Shown piece after piece: positions 7,720-13,493 of a DNA stretch of 63,043 bases. The position numbers and the translations under genes are program-made. The notes below the pieces were generated by a model, which was given only the letters and a program-made list of their open reading frames with translations, did no database searches and had not been told where the DNA came from. Numbering within the stretch: the first letter of the stretch is position 1; each line of letters begins with the position of its first letter. This stretch comes from Patescibacteria group bacterium (GTDB taxonomy: Bacteria; Patescibacteriota; Patescibacteriia; 2-12-FULL-60-25): the NCBI GenBank assembly GCA_018830865.1, contig JAHJRN010000069.1:1-63043 (forward strand). Reading direction: 5' to 3'.

Positions 7720-8280
7720 TTAGTATTTATACCCTCCTCCACCATCAGTTTCCAGACCAATACCTGTTGCCAGCACCAGGCGGTTGACAAAATTAAAATA
7801 AGCAACAACCAGACTGGCATCCAGCAATTCCAGGTCAGTGAAGCCACTGTTTTTTAATTGCAACAACAACTGGTTTTGCTCAAAAGCAGCAGGATTGGCT
7901 GTGAGTTTGGCAGCAAGCTCTGCCAAAAACCGTTCGCGTTGGCTAAGCGGAGCAGACTTCCAATCGCTGATTAAAAGTTTCAATCGCTCATCATTTTTCC
8001 AGTAATGATGCAGCGCTTCGGCATGATGCTGCCGGCAATAAAGGCAAGCATTCGTTACCGAAACCACCACGGCCATCATTTCCCTTTCGGCTCTCGAAAG
8101 TGGCGATTTGCTAAACATGATCTCCATATAAAGCTCCATATGTTTAACAATACTTTCGGGATGCAGGCTTTGCATTTTGTGCACTTCGGCCAGTTTGCCT
8201 CGTTTTTGGATGATATCGTCGTAAATTTCACGCAGGCGGCCGGTGGATTCTTCGTAATCAATGATTTTAATTGTGCTCAT
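7720..8280 (-). CDS. AhpD-like peroxidase-related protein (carboxymuconolactone decarboxylase family)
   Basis: A 186-aa protein of the CMD/AhpD superfamily, subgroup of uncharacterised peroxidase-related enzymes. The catalytic motif is NACLYCRQHHAEAL with Cys79, Cys82 and His86, which matches the CxxCxxxH of AhpD-type disulfide and peroxide reductases. The N-terminal half is the helical part with LSRAEREMMAVVVSVTN. It is expected to be cytoplasmic. It is divergent from the DUF427 gene across 70 nt, and motif A site 3 starts only 12 nt from its start codon. The C-terminal GGGGYKY is unusual. Confidence 0.85.
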   Translation of the reverse strand: MSTIKIIDYEESTGRLREIYDDIIQKRGKLAEVHKMQSLHPESIVKHMELYMEIMFSKSPLSRAEREMMAVVVSVTNACLYCRQHHAEALHHYWKNDERLKLLISDWKSAPLSQRERFLAELAAKLTANPAAFEQNQLLLQLKNSGFTDLELLDASLVVAYFNFVNRLVLATGIGLETDGGGGYKY

Positions 8281-8291
8281 AAGGTGATATT

Positions 8292-8318
8292 TGTCAGGAA
8301 AAAGTAAAAGTAACGACT
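8292..8318 (+). promoter_or_regulatory. ECF-type promoter motif A, site 3 (DUF427 gene)
   Basis: TGTCAGGAAA (8292-8301), 12 nt, then CGACT (8314-8318), ending 32 nt before the DUF427 ATG. It keeps TGTCAGG and CGACT at the same spacing as the other sites, although the bases after TGTCAGG differ. Confidence 0.65.
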
Positions 8319-8350
8319 TAAATTATAAATTAACATAAAAACCTATCTCT

Positions 8351-8632
8351 ATGAAAGCGATTTGGAACGATAAAATTATTGCTGAAAGCCAAAACACCGT
8401 GCCTGTTGAAGGCAACCGCTATTTCCCTGCCGAAAGTGTTAACAGTGAATACTTGCGCAAAAGCGATACCCAAACCATATGCCCCTGGAAAGGCACTGCC
8501 AGCTATTATGATGTGGTGGTTGACGGGCAGGTAAACAATGATGCCGCCTGGTACTATGCCGATCCCAAGCCTGCAGCCTCAAAAATTAAAGGGCATATTG
8601 CCTTCTGGAAAGGGGTCTCGGTTTTACCCTAA
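8351..8632 (+). CDS. DUF427 family protein
   Basis: A 93-aa protein covering the whole DUF427 fold: MKAIWNDKIIAES, VEGNRYFPAESV, TICPWKGTASYYDV and a DAAWYYADPKPAASKIKGHI end. Such proteins are small cytoplasmic beta-rich proteins without a proven function, often found in stress-related operons. A bidirectional terminator at 8720-8750 follows, so the gene is monocistronic under the motif A site. Confidence 0.9.
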   Translation: MKAIWNDKIIAESQNTVPVEGNRYFPAESVNSEYLRKSDTQTICPWKGTASYYDVVVDGQVNNDAAWYYADPKPAASKIKGHIAFWKGVSVLP

Positions 8633-8719
8633 ATGAGCTTTAAATGGAGAAACCTTTAAATCAACATTTCTTCTTTGGAAAAAACAAAGCCATTATTGGA
8701 TAGAACCCCATTAAACTAA

Positions 8720-8750
8720 AAAAGCCGGTGCCCTCAAGCAACCGGCTTTT
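8720..8750. terminator. Bidirectional rho-independent terminator
   Basis: A perfect 10-bp stem AAAAGCCGGT / ACCGGCTTTT around an 11-nt loop. It has A and T tracts on both sides and lies between the convergent DUF427 and P460 genes. Confidence 0.9.
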
Positions 8751-8783
8751 CTACCCAAACCAAACTTATTACTAATCTATTTT

Positions 8784-9314
8784 CTATTTCGAAAAGACGT
8801 AATCCTTTGCTTTTGCTGCGGTATGGCACTGCAAACACATGCCATTCATCAGCTTGGCGCCACGCATGGCATTACCATTTTCGTCCTTTGCAATTTTTCC
8901 ATCAGGAGCCAGCATAAACCATTCCCAATCGCCACCTTCGGGATTAAAGTCGTTGCCACGTTTTACCATAGCAGTCCGCTCGTCCACGGTTCCTTCAGGG
9001 TTTTTGGAATGTTTTACGATGATGGTTCCCACAGGATAGATTCCGTTTACAGGAGCCTGCCCATCTTTGAAATAAACATCACGCACCACGGTTTCATCGT
9101 TTCCGCCATGCGCCATTCCTCCCAGTGCAGGATCAGCGCCTTGTGCAGTGGCATCCTTGGACCAATTCATGAACGAAGCAAATGAATTGTCATCAGCCAC
9201 AAACTCTGAAGGTGCAGGCGGGTTATCATCGTCATCATCTTTGCTACATGAGGTGATGATCACTGAGCTGGCAAAAAGCAAGCTGAATAAGAGTAAAAAT
9301 CTGTTTTTAAGCAT
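8784..9314 (-). CDS. Cytochrome P460-like lipoprotein
   Basis: A 176-aa lipoprotein. It has a signal sequence with lipobox IITSC (Cys23), an acidic linker (KDDDDDN), then a cytochrome P460-type domain with SFASFMNWSKD, DVYFKDGQAPVNGIYPVGTI and MVKRGNDFNPEGGDWEWFML. It ends with the heme-binding CLQCH (Cys160, Cys163, His164). P460 hemoproteins oxidise hydroxylamine or bind NO-type ligands; the substrate here is unknown. It is the last gene of the minus-strand HvfA/B/C-like set, 12 nt after the DUF2063 gene, so it should be made with the peptide system. Its place in the operon is unusual for this kind of cluster. Confidence 0.8.
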   Translation of the reverse strand: MLKNRFLLLFSLLFASSVIITSCSKDDDDDNPPAPSEFVADDNSFASFMNWSKDATAQGADPALGGMAHGGNDETVVRDVYFKDGQAPVNGIYPVGTIIVKHSKNPEGTVDERTAMVKRGNDFNPEGGDWEWFMLAPDGKIAKDENGNAMRGAKLMNGMCLQCHTAAKAKDYVFSK

Positions 9315-9326
9315 AATTTAAAGTAT

Positions 9327-10085
9327 TTAAGGGTTAGTAAATCCAAGAATTAATTGACTTTGAATGCATTGATTAACAAATCCGGTAGCCTGTGGCAGAT
9401 AATCCGGTTTGTAAGTAATATGCAAAGACTCACAGCTAAGTTTAACCAAAGCCGTCAGATCCATTTGTACGCCCTGCTTTAAGATTGCAATCATTTGCGC
9501 CGTTAGTGGCGAGAGATTGGTAAAGAGCACCTTGCCGCTTTCGGGATGCCGGTGCAGACTCACAAAGAAGTTAGAGCGGTCGTTGACACTGATTGTACCG
9601 GCCGGCTTCAGGTGAACCGGAAATTGAAAATGCAGGAGCTCCATCTCCGGATTAAACACCACATTTTCTTTTTCGGCCTGGCCGTCCAGTTTAACATTTA
9701 CAGCCACATCAGGCATCATATAAACAGCCACTTCTGCCCACTCAAAGCGCATCAGATCAAGCAGAAAAGGGTATTTTCTCTGAAGGTGCAAATAGTCTTT
9801 TTCAACAAATGCTATTAGCACTTCGGGCATTCTCCAAATTTGTGGTGATTGCATTGCGCCGCTGCGGTAAAAATCTTTCACCAGACCAGACCATTCCGTT
9901 TGCGACAATAGATTTTCTGTCAATGGATAAGCAGACGTAATCGCCTCTTCGGCCACATGAAATACCATTCGGCGATATTGTTCGAGTGCCTCAGGACGAG
10001 AAAGTGTGCTTTTGAAAGCTTTCTCCTGCCGGATAGCTTTGGCAAAAGATGATTGCGTTTTGAAGGTTTTAACTGTGGTTTGCAT
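9327..10085 (-). CDS. HvfC/BufC-like DUF2063 protein, partner of the DUF692 oxidase
   Basis: A 252-aa protein with the N-terminal DUF2063 (putative DNA-binding) domain at about residues 8-105: SRPEALEQYRRMVFHVAEEA, AYPLTENLL, LVKDFYRSG. A beta-rich C-terminal half follows, with EWAEVAVYM and FPVHLKPAGTISVN. In bufferin, HvfA and TglA-type systems such a partner presents the precursor peptide to the DUF692 oxidase. The start overlaps the end of the DUF692 gene by 17 nt, which indicates translational coupling and a shared complex. It is cytoplasmic, with no signal peptide. Confidence 0.8.
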   Translation of the reverse strand: MQTTVKTFKTQSSFAKAIRQEKAFKSTLSRPEALEQYRRMVFHVAEEAITSAYPLTENLLSQTEWSGLVKDFYRSGAMQSPQIWRMPEVLIAFVEKDYLHLQRKYPFLLDLMRFEWAEVAVYMMPDVAVNVKLDGQAEKENVVFNPEMELLHFQFPVHLKPAGTISVNDRSNFFVSLHRHPESGKVLFTNLSPLTAQMIAILKQGVQMDLTALVKLSCESLHITYKPDYLPQATGFVNQCIQSQLILGFTNP

Positions 10086-10902
10086 ATACCTGAGGTTTTA
10101 AGACTTGTTGCTGAATTTTTCTGAGTTGCTGTAATTCATGCTGCATCTCCGGTAGCTCGGGAATATTGAAATCACGCTCCAGGAGAACCGGAACCGGACG
10201 ACCAATTTGCTGCATAGTAAAAGAGAACAGCTCATAAACCGGATCAATAATAGCCTGTCCATGTGTATCAATAATCAGATCTTCAGATACTTGTTCGTGG
10301 CCGGCCATATGAATATAGCGGACCCGCTCGAGCGGTAATGCCGTGATAAAAGCTTCCGGATTATAATGATGGTTAAAGCCATTGACATAGATATTATTTA
10401 CATCCAGCAATAAATCACAATCGGCTTCCTCTAAAATAGCATTAACAAACTCCAGTTCGCTGAGCTCGGGCGTGATCGCGGTATAATAACTCACTATCTC
10501 GATCGCGATACGGCGCTCCAGAATTTCTTGTACTTCCCTGATTCTTGAACTTACATGTTTTACCGCTTCAGCAGTAAAAGGAATCGGGAGCAACTCATAC
10601 AAATGGGCGTTATCGCATTTGGCAAAACTCAGGTGTTCGGAATAAAGGCTAGCACCGGTTTCGTTGAGAAAGTGCTTGATCTTACGCAGAAAATCATAAT
10701 CCAATGGATCAGGACTACCTACACTGAGCGACAAGCCGTGTGTAAAAAAAGGATAGCGTTCTAAAGCTTTGTCGAGCAGCTTTTTCCAATAGCCACCAAC
10801 ATCTATCCAGTTTTCGGGTGCCACCTCAATAAAATCAGGAGTGAGCTGGTTCGAAGCCAATAATTCTTCTGCAAAATCACGTCGAAATCCGATGCCGGTC
10901 AT
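10069..10902 (-). CDS. HvfB/BufB-like DUF692 multinuclear non-heme iron oxidase (MNIO)
   Basis: A 277-aa TIM-barrel protein of family DUF692 (MbnB, TglH, ChrH and HvfB relatives). The metal-ligand motifs are present in order: GFRRDFAEELL, DFIEVAPENW, FFTHGLSLSVG, LYSEHLSF, CDLLLDVNNIYVNG, YIHMAGHE, IIDTHG and VLLERD. Known members use two or three iron ions and O2 to oxidise cysteine residues of precursor peptides, giving oxazolone/thioamide or thiooxazole groups. The likely substrate is the cysteine-rich precursor encoded just upstream (10985-11422). A hairpin between the two genes may lower enzyme expression relative to the peptide. Confidence 0.88.
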   Translation of the reverse strand: MTGIGFRRDFAEELLASNQLTPDFIEVAPENWIDVGGYWKKLLDKALERYPFFTHGLSLSVGSPDPLDYDFLRKIKHFLNETGASLYSEHLSFAKCDNAHLYELLPIPFTAEAVKHVSSRIREVQEILERRIAIEIVSYYTAITPELSELEFVNAILEEADCDLLLDVNNIYVNGFNHHYNPEAFITALPLERVRYIHMAGHEQVSEDLIIDTHGQAIIDPVYELFSFTMQQIGRPVPVLLERDFNIPELPEMQHELQQLRKIQQQVLKPQVYANHS

Positions 10903-10939
10903 AGGAATAGTTTTTAGGAATTAAAATGAAAAGAAAAGT

Positions 10940-10970
10940 GGAGGTGACCGATCGTTTCTGGTCACACTCC
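10940..10970 (-). terminator. Attenuator-like hairpin between peptide precursor and its enzymes
   Basis: Arms GGAGGTGACC and GGTCACACTCC (10940-10949, 10960-10970) pair with a small bulge. On the minus strand a T-rich stretch follows (CTTTTCTTTTCATTTT). It sits in the 82-nt gap between the precursor and the DUF692 gene, where partial termination would favour the short precursor message. Confidence 0.55.
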
Positions 10971-10984
10971 TTGGGATAAGTGGT

Positions 10985-11422
10985 TTAGAAAGTCCCGCAT
11001 TTACCTTCGCCACATTTGGCTTCAGAGCTTTTGCTTTCTGACTTTTTTTCGGCTTTTTTCTCGGTTTTCTGCTCGGTTTTTAAGTCAGCTTTCTTCTCAG
11101 ATGATTTTTCAGCTTTCTTTTCGCCTTCGCCACATCTACCTTCACCGCATTTGGCTTCCTTTGTCTTGCTTTCTTTGTTGGCTTCACCGCATTTAGCTTC
11201 CTTGGTTTTGCTTTCCTGCGTGGCTTCGCCGCATTTCAACTCGAACTTAAGATCAGGGATGGGTGTAAAAAGCTTGGTGCTTAGTGCCGATCTTACTTCG
11301 CTGCCCGAGCCCAATAAATTGGCTGTGAAAGCGTTTTCGGCTTGTACGTTAAGAGCTGCTCCGCCGCTGATCAATGCACCGGCTACTAAGGTCGTTTTGA
11401 TAAAGTTTTTTTGATTTTTCAT
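10985..11422 (-). CDS. HvfA/bufferin-like secreted cysteine-rich peptide precursor
   Basis: A 145-aa, low-complexity secreted protein. Residues 1-28 are a Sec signal peptide (cleavage after NVQA), 29-60 a spacer, and 61-145 a Lys/Glu/Ser-rich tail with six cysteines at 64, 78, 92, 97, 137 and 142. Every cysteine is followed by glycine and five by GE: KCGEAT, KCGEAN, KCGEGRCGEGE and KCGEGKCGTF. The KCGEGKCG motif is the hallmark of HvfA-type precursors, whose cysteines are oxidised by a DUF692 enzyme and which bind copper. Residues 63-76 and 77-90 are a direct 14-residue repeat (42 nt). Motif A site 4 lies upstream. Modification and metal binding are inferred from neighbours and motif. Confidence 0.82.
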   Translation of the reverse strand: MKNQKNFIKTTLVAGALISGGAALNVQAENAFTANLLGSGSEVRSALSTKLFTPIPDLKFELKCGEATQESKTKEAKCGEANKESKTKEAKCGEGRCGEGEKKAEKSSEKKADLKTEQKTEKKAEKKSESKSSEAKCGEGKCGTF

Positions 11423-11474
11423 TGTTACAGGTTTTTTAATGTTTTGAACGATTTAAGATTAAATTCATTAACCC

Positions 11475-11501
11475 AGTCGCACGATTTTAAAAAACCTGAC
11501 A
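11475..11501 (-). promoter_or_regulatory. ECF-type promoter motif A, site 4 (peptide precursor operon)
   Basis: Minus strand: TGTCAGGTTT (11501-11492), 12 nt, CGACT (11479-11475), 52 nt before the precursor ATG. It lies between the anti-sigma gene and the precursor, so the peptide operon has its own promoter besides any read-through from the sigma operon. Confidence 0.75.
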
Positions 11502-11504
11502 GCA

Positions 11505-11792
11505 TCAACTGAACTTTTCGGTGTCCAGCTTTTCTTTTAACTTATTAATGCGCTGATTATCTGATTCTTGATCAATGGATAATTTTTCTTCTTCAAGTGA
11601 CTCCAATTCCTTTTGAATCACCTTGTCGAGTAATTCACTTTGCTGTTGATAATTTCGACAGGCATCACAAACACGGGTGTGCATAAAAAGCTGTGCCTTC
11701 TCGACAGGGCTTAACGAAAACACAGTTTTCTTCTCAATCAACTCTGTTGCTTTATGGCAAGAGAGCATTAAGGTATTCATTATCTTTTTCAT
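11505..11792 (-). CDS. Zinc-finger anti-sigma factor
   Basis: A 95-aa protein starting at the ATG that overlaps the sigma stop codon (ATGA, 11792-11789). It has a ZAS-type zinc site, His38-x3-Cys42-x2-Cys45 in MHTRVCDACRNY, plus Cys12-His13 near the N-terminus. A charged helical C-terminus follows (LDKVIQKELESLEEEKLS). There is no transmembrane segment, so this is a soluble anti-sigma like ChrR/RsrA-type redox or metal sensors rather than a membrane FecR. The overlap with the sigma gene is typical of sigma/anti-sigma pairs. Release of sigma by thiol oxidation or metal displacement is a reasonable inference. Confidence 0.8.
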   Translation of the reverse strand: MKKIMNTLMLSCHKATELIEKKTVFSLSPVEKAQLFMHTRVCDACRNYQQQSELLDKVIQKELESLEEEKLSIDQESDNQRINKLKEKLDTEKFS

Positions 11793-12397
11793 GCTGCAAA
11801 CCAATTTTGTTCTATACATGCTCGCAACTGAAGTTTTGCCCTATGCAGAATCTGCCAGAAGTTAGCCTGACTGATTCCAAGGTCTTCGCAGATTGCGGGT
11901 CCTTTTTGTTCTTGTAAATATTTTAACTTCATAGCCACAGACCATTGTTCGGGCAATTGTTCCATGCAATAAAACAAAATCTGCCGAAACTGTTCGTTAT
12001 CCAGTAATTCTTCATCTCCAACCGACCAGTTGCCAGGTTTTCTATCTTCGTTCCAGCTTTGATCCTTGCTAAAGAAGAGTCCGAGCATATCAGACTGGTT
12101 GTCGCCTGCATCCACAAATTGCATCTTATATTTTTGCCGAAAATGATCCATAATTTTATGCTTTAAAATCGAAAACAGCCAGGCTTTGGGGTTAACTCCT
12201 TCAAAGCCATCCAGCGCATGCAGCGCCGCCACAAAAGTATCCTGCACCAAATCTTCGGCTAATAAATGATCGCTGGTACGCTTATGCGCCCAGGCATGCA
12301 TATGCGAGGCATACTCGCTAACCCAGCTGTTGAGCAGTTTTCGCTTATCGGTGGATTGATCCATAGGTTCAAAAGTACTATTCTTTTGCTGCTCCAT
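11789..12397 (-). CDS. ECF RNA polymerase sigma factor (peptide/redox regulon)
   Basis: A 202-aa ECF sigma factor. Region 2 covers about residues 28-95 (HLLAEDLVQDTFVAALHALD, PKAWLFSILKHKIMDHFRQ) and region 4 about 138-195 (LPEQWSVAMKLKYLQEQKG, ICEDLGISQANFWQILHRAK). An acidic, aromatic linker separates them. It starts 2 nt after a small T9SS protein gene and overlaps the anti-sigma gene by 4 nt. Motif A site 5 precedes the operon, so positive autoregulation is likely. The five motif A sites within 7 kb are its predicted targets. Confidence 0.9.
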   Translation of the reverse strand: MEQQKNSTFEPMDQSTDKRKLLNSWVSEYASHMHAWAHKRTSDHLLAEDLVQDTFVAALHALDGFEGVNPKAWLFSILKHKIMDHFRQKYKMQFVDAGDNQSDMLGLFFSKDQSWNEDRKPGNWSVGDEELLDNEQFRQILFYCMEQLPEQWSVAMKLKYLQEQKGPAICEDLGISQANFWQILHRAKLQLRACIEQNWFAA

Positions 12398-12399
12398 AA

Positions 12400-13047
12400 T
12401 TATTTAATAACCAATAATTTCCCTTTTGCCCGGATAATTTTTGCTGACGAAACTATTTCGAATACATATAAACCTGCTTCCAGAGAGCCGTCAGGAATTT
12501 GAAATTCTCTGCCATTTTGCTCATCCTCCCATATTAAGCGACCATTTAGGTTAAAAATGCGCAATCGCGCTACCTCAAAAGAAGGATTATCAAAAGCTAT
12601 CGTACCGCCATGAACAAAAGGATGTGGAATCAATTGATAGTTTTTTGCAGAAAAATCAAACACTTTCAGCGATTCAACGAGTGAAAAGCCGAGATTACCC
12701 AATTCCAGCTTGTAATAACTGGTGGTATTCAGCAAAGGCAGCGTGTCCCAAAACTCATAAGAAACCGCTGAATAGGGGCTGCCACAAATACCCGCAATCT
12801 CACCGATCTGATCGAAATTGATCCCGTCTGCCGAGCGAAAAACACGCACCCCATCACAGGTATTACCGGAAGCGATAACCCAATTCAGGTAAACTTTTCC
12901 ATTGGTTTCTGCAGCCGAAAAGGCATTCAGATAAGGTAGCTGCTGGGCATGCAAGGATGTGATTCCCTTTACTGAAACCAATGAAAATATCAGGTTAATT
13001 AAAATGATAAACCTGAAATCTAAAATACCGCTAAGCGTTTTTGTCAT
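12400..13047 (-). CDS. Small secreted protein with a T9SS sorting domain
   Basis: A 215-aa protein with a signal peptide (RFIILINLIFSLVSVKGITS, cleavage near LHAQ). A central beta-sandwich-like region (LPYLNAFSAAETNGKVYLNW, VRVFRSADGINFDQIGEI) resembles the Fn3-like units of Bacteroidota surface proteins. The C-terminus is a type A sorting domain (ARLRIFNLNGRLIWE, LEAGLYVFEI, GKLLVIK). I start at the ATG at 13047; a TTG lies six bases further up. It is the first gene of the operon with the ECF sigma and anti-sigma, 2 nt from sigma, which is unusual. It may act on the surface in the same stress response, but no function is known. Confidence 0.75.
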   Translation of the reverse strand: MTKTLSGILDFRFIILINLIFSLVSVKGITSLHAQQLPYLNAFSAAETNGKVYLNWVIASGNTCDGVRVFRSADGINFDQIGEIAGICGSPYSAVSYEFWDTLPLLNTTSYYKLELGNLGFSLVESLKVFDFSAKNYQLIPHPFVHGGTIAFDNPSFEVARLRIFNLNGRLIWEDEQNGREFQIPDGSLEAGLYVFEIVSSAKIIRAKGKLLVIK

Positions 13048-13059
13048 ATCCAAATGTAT

Positions 13060-13086
13060 AGTCGTAAACAGACATAAAACCTGACA
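13060..13086 (-). promoter_or_regulatory. ECF-type promoter motif A, site 5 (sigma operon)
   Basis: Minus strand: TGTCAGGTTT (13086-13077), 12 nt, CGACT (13064-13060). It lies 12 nt before the first gene of the sigma operon. A site here implies that the sigma factor activates its own synthesis. Confidence 0.7.
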
Positions 13087-13182
13087 ATCCTTTGCTAAAT
13101 TTTTAGCCTATAAAACTGCCAATTAATTGCGACTTAAATTATAACGATTGGATTAGGAGATTGTTTTTATACTATCAAAACC

Positions 13183-13378
13183 ATTGTTGTCCGGTAACCT
13201 TTAATATAAAACTATGAAACCCCAGATATATCGCGTCCGGGACTTTAATGCATAAGGGGTTTTTTGCGTTCTACCAATATTTTGCCCCTACGGGACAGCC
13301 CCGTTAGGGGCGAAATATTGGTAGAACTGATGAATATTAAGTCCCGTCAGACGAAATAAATTTTTACCGGACAACAAT
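13183..13378. mobile_element. MITE-like non-coding element with 15-bp terminal inverted repeats
   Basis: The ends are perfect inverted repeats, ATTGTTGTCCGGTAA (13183-13197) and its complement (13364-13378). They are flanked by the direct repeat TATCAAAACC (13173-13182 and 13380-13389, the right copy offset by one base), which looks like a target-site duplication. Inside is a second large palindrome, about 13270-13327, with arms GTTCTACCAATATTT plus a GCCCCTA/TAGGGGC core. No ORF is present. These are the features of a non-autonomous transposable element mobilised in trans. Confidence 0.65.
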
Positions 13379-13383
13379 GTATC

Positions 13384-13418
13384 AAAACCTCAAAGGTTTT
13401 AAAAACCTATGAGGTTTT
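13384..13418. repeat. Short inverted repeat (AAAACCTCA / TGAGGTTTT)
   Basis: Nine-bp perfect arms at 13384-13392 and 13410-13418 with a 17-nt loop. It abuts the MITE-like element and partly overlaps its right direct repeat. It may add to transcription termination after the giant gene. Confidence 0.5.
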
Positions 13419-13426
13419 AGTAATAA

Positions 13427-13461
13427 AAAAAGGGGTATGCCGCAATGGCACACCCCTTTTT
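13427..13461. terminator. Terminator downstream of giant gene 1
   Basis: Stem AAAAAGGGGT(a)TGCC / GGCA(c)ACCCCTTTTT with one mismatch and a 5-nt loop, flanked by A and T runs. It lies 33 nt beyond the stop codon of the minus-strand giant gene. Confidence 0.85.
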
Positions 13462-13493
13462 GGTTTTGAAGTTGTAATAACTTCTATGAATTG

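Noticed and set aside
11016-11414. Plus-strand open frame opposite the peptide precursor
   Set aside because: It is the antisense shadow of the low-complexity Lys/Glu repeats (Phe/Ser-rich), without a credible start region or family.
13250-13330. The inner palindrome of the MITE-like element as a transcription terminator
   Set aside because: It lies inside sharply bounded inverted ends and has no T-run directly after the stem; a proper terminator for the giant gene is at 13427-13461.
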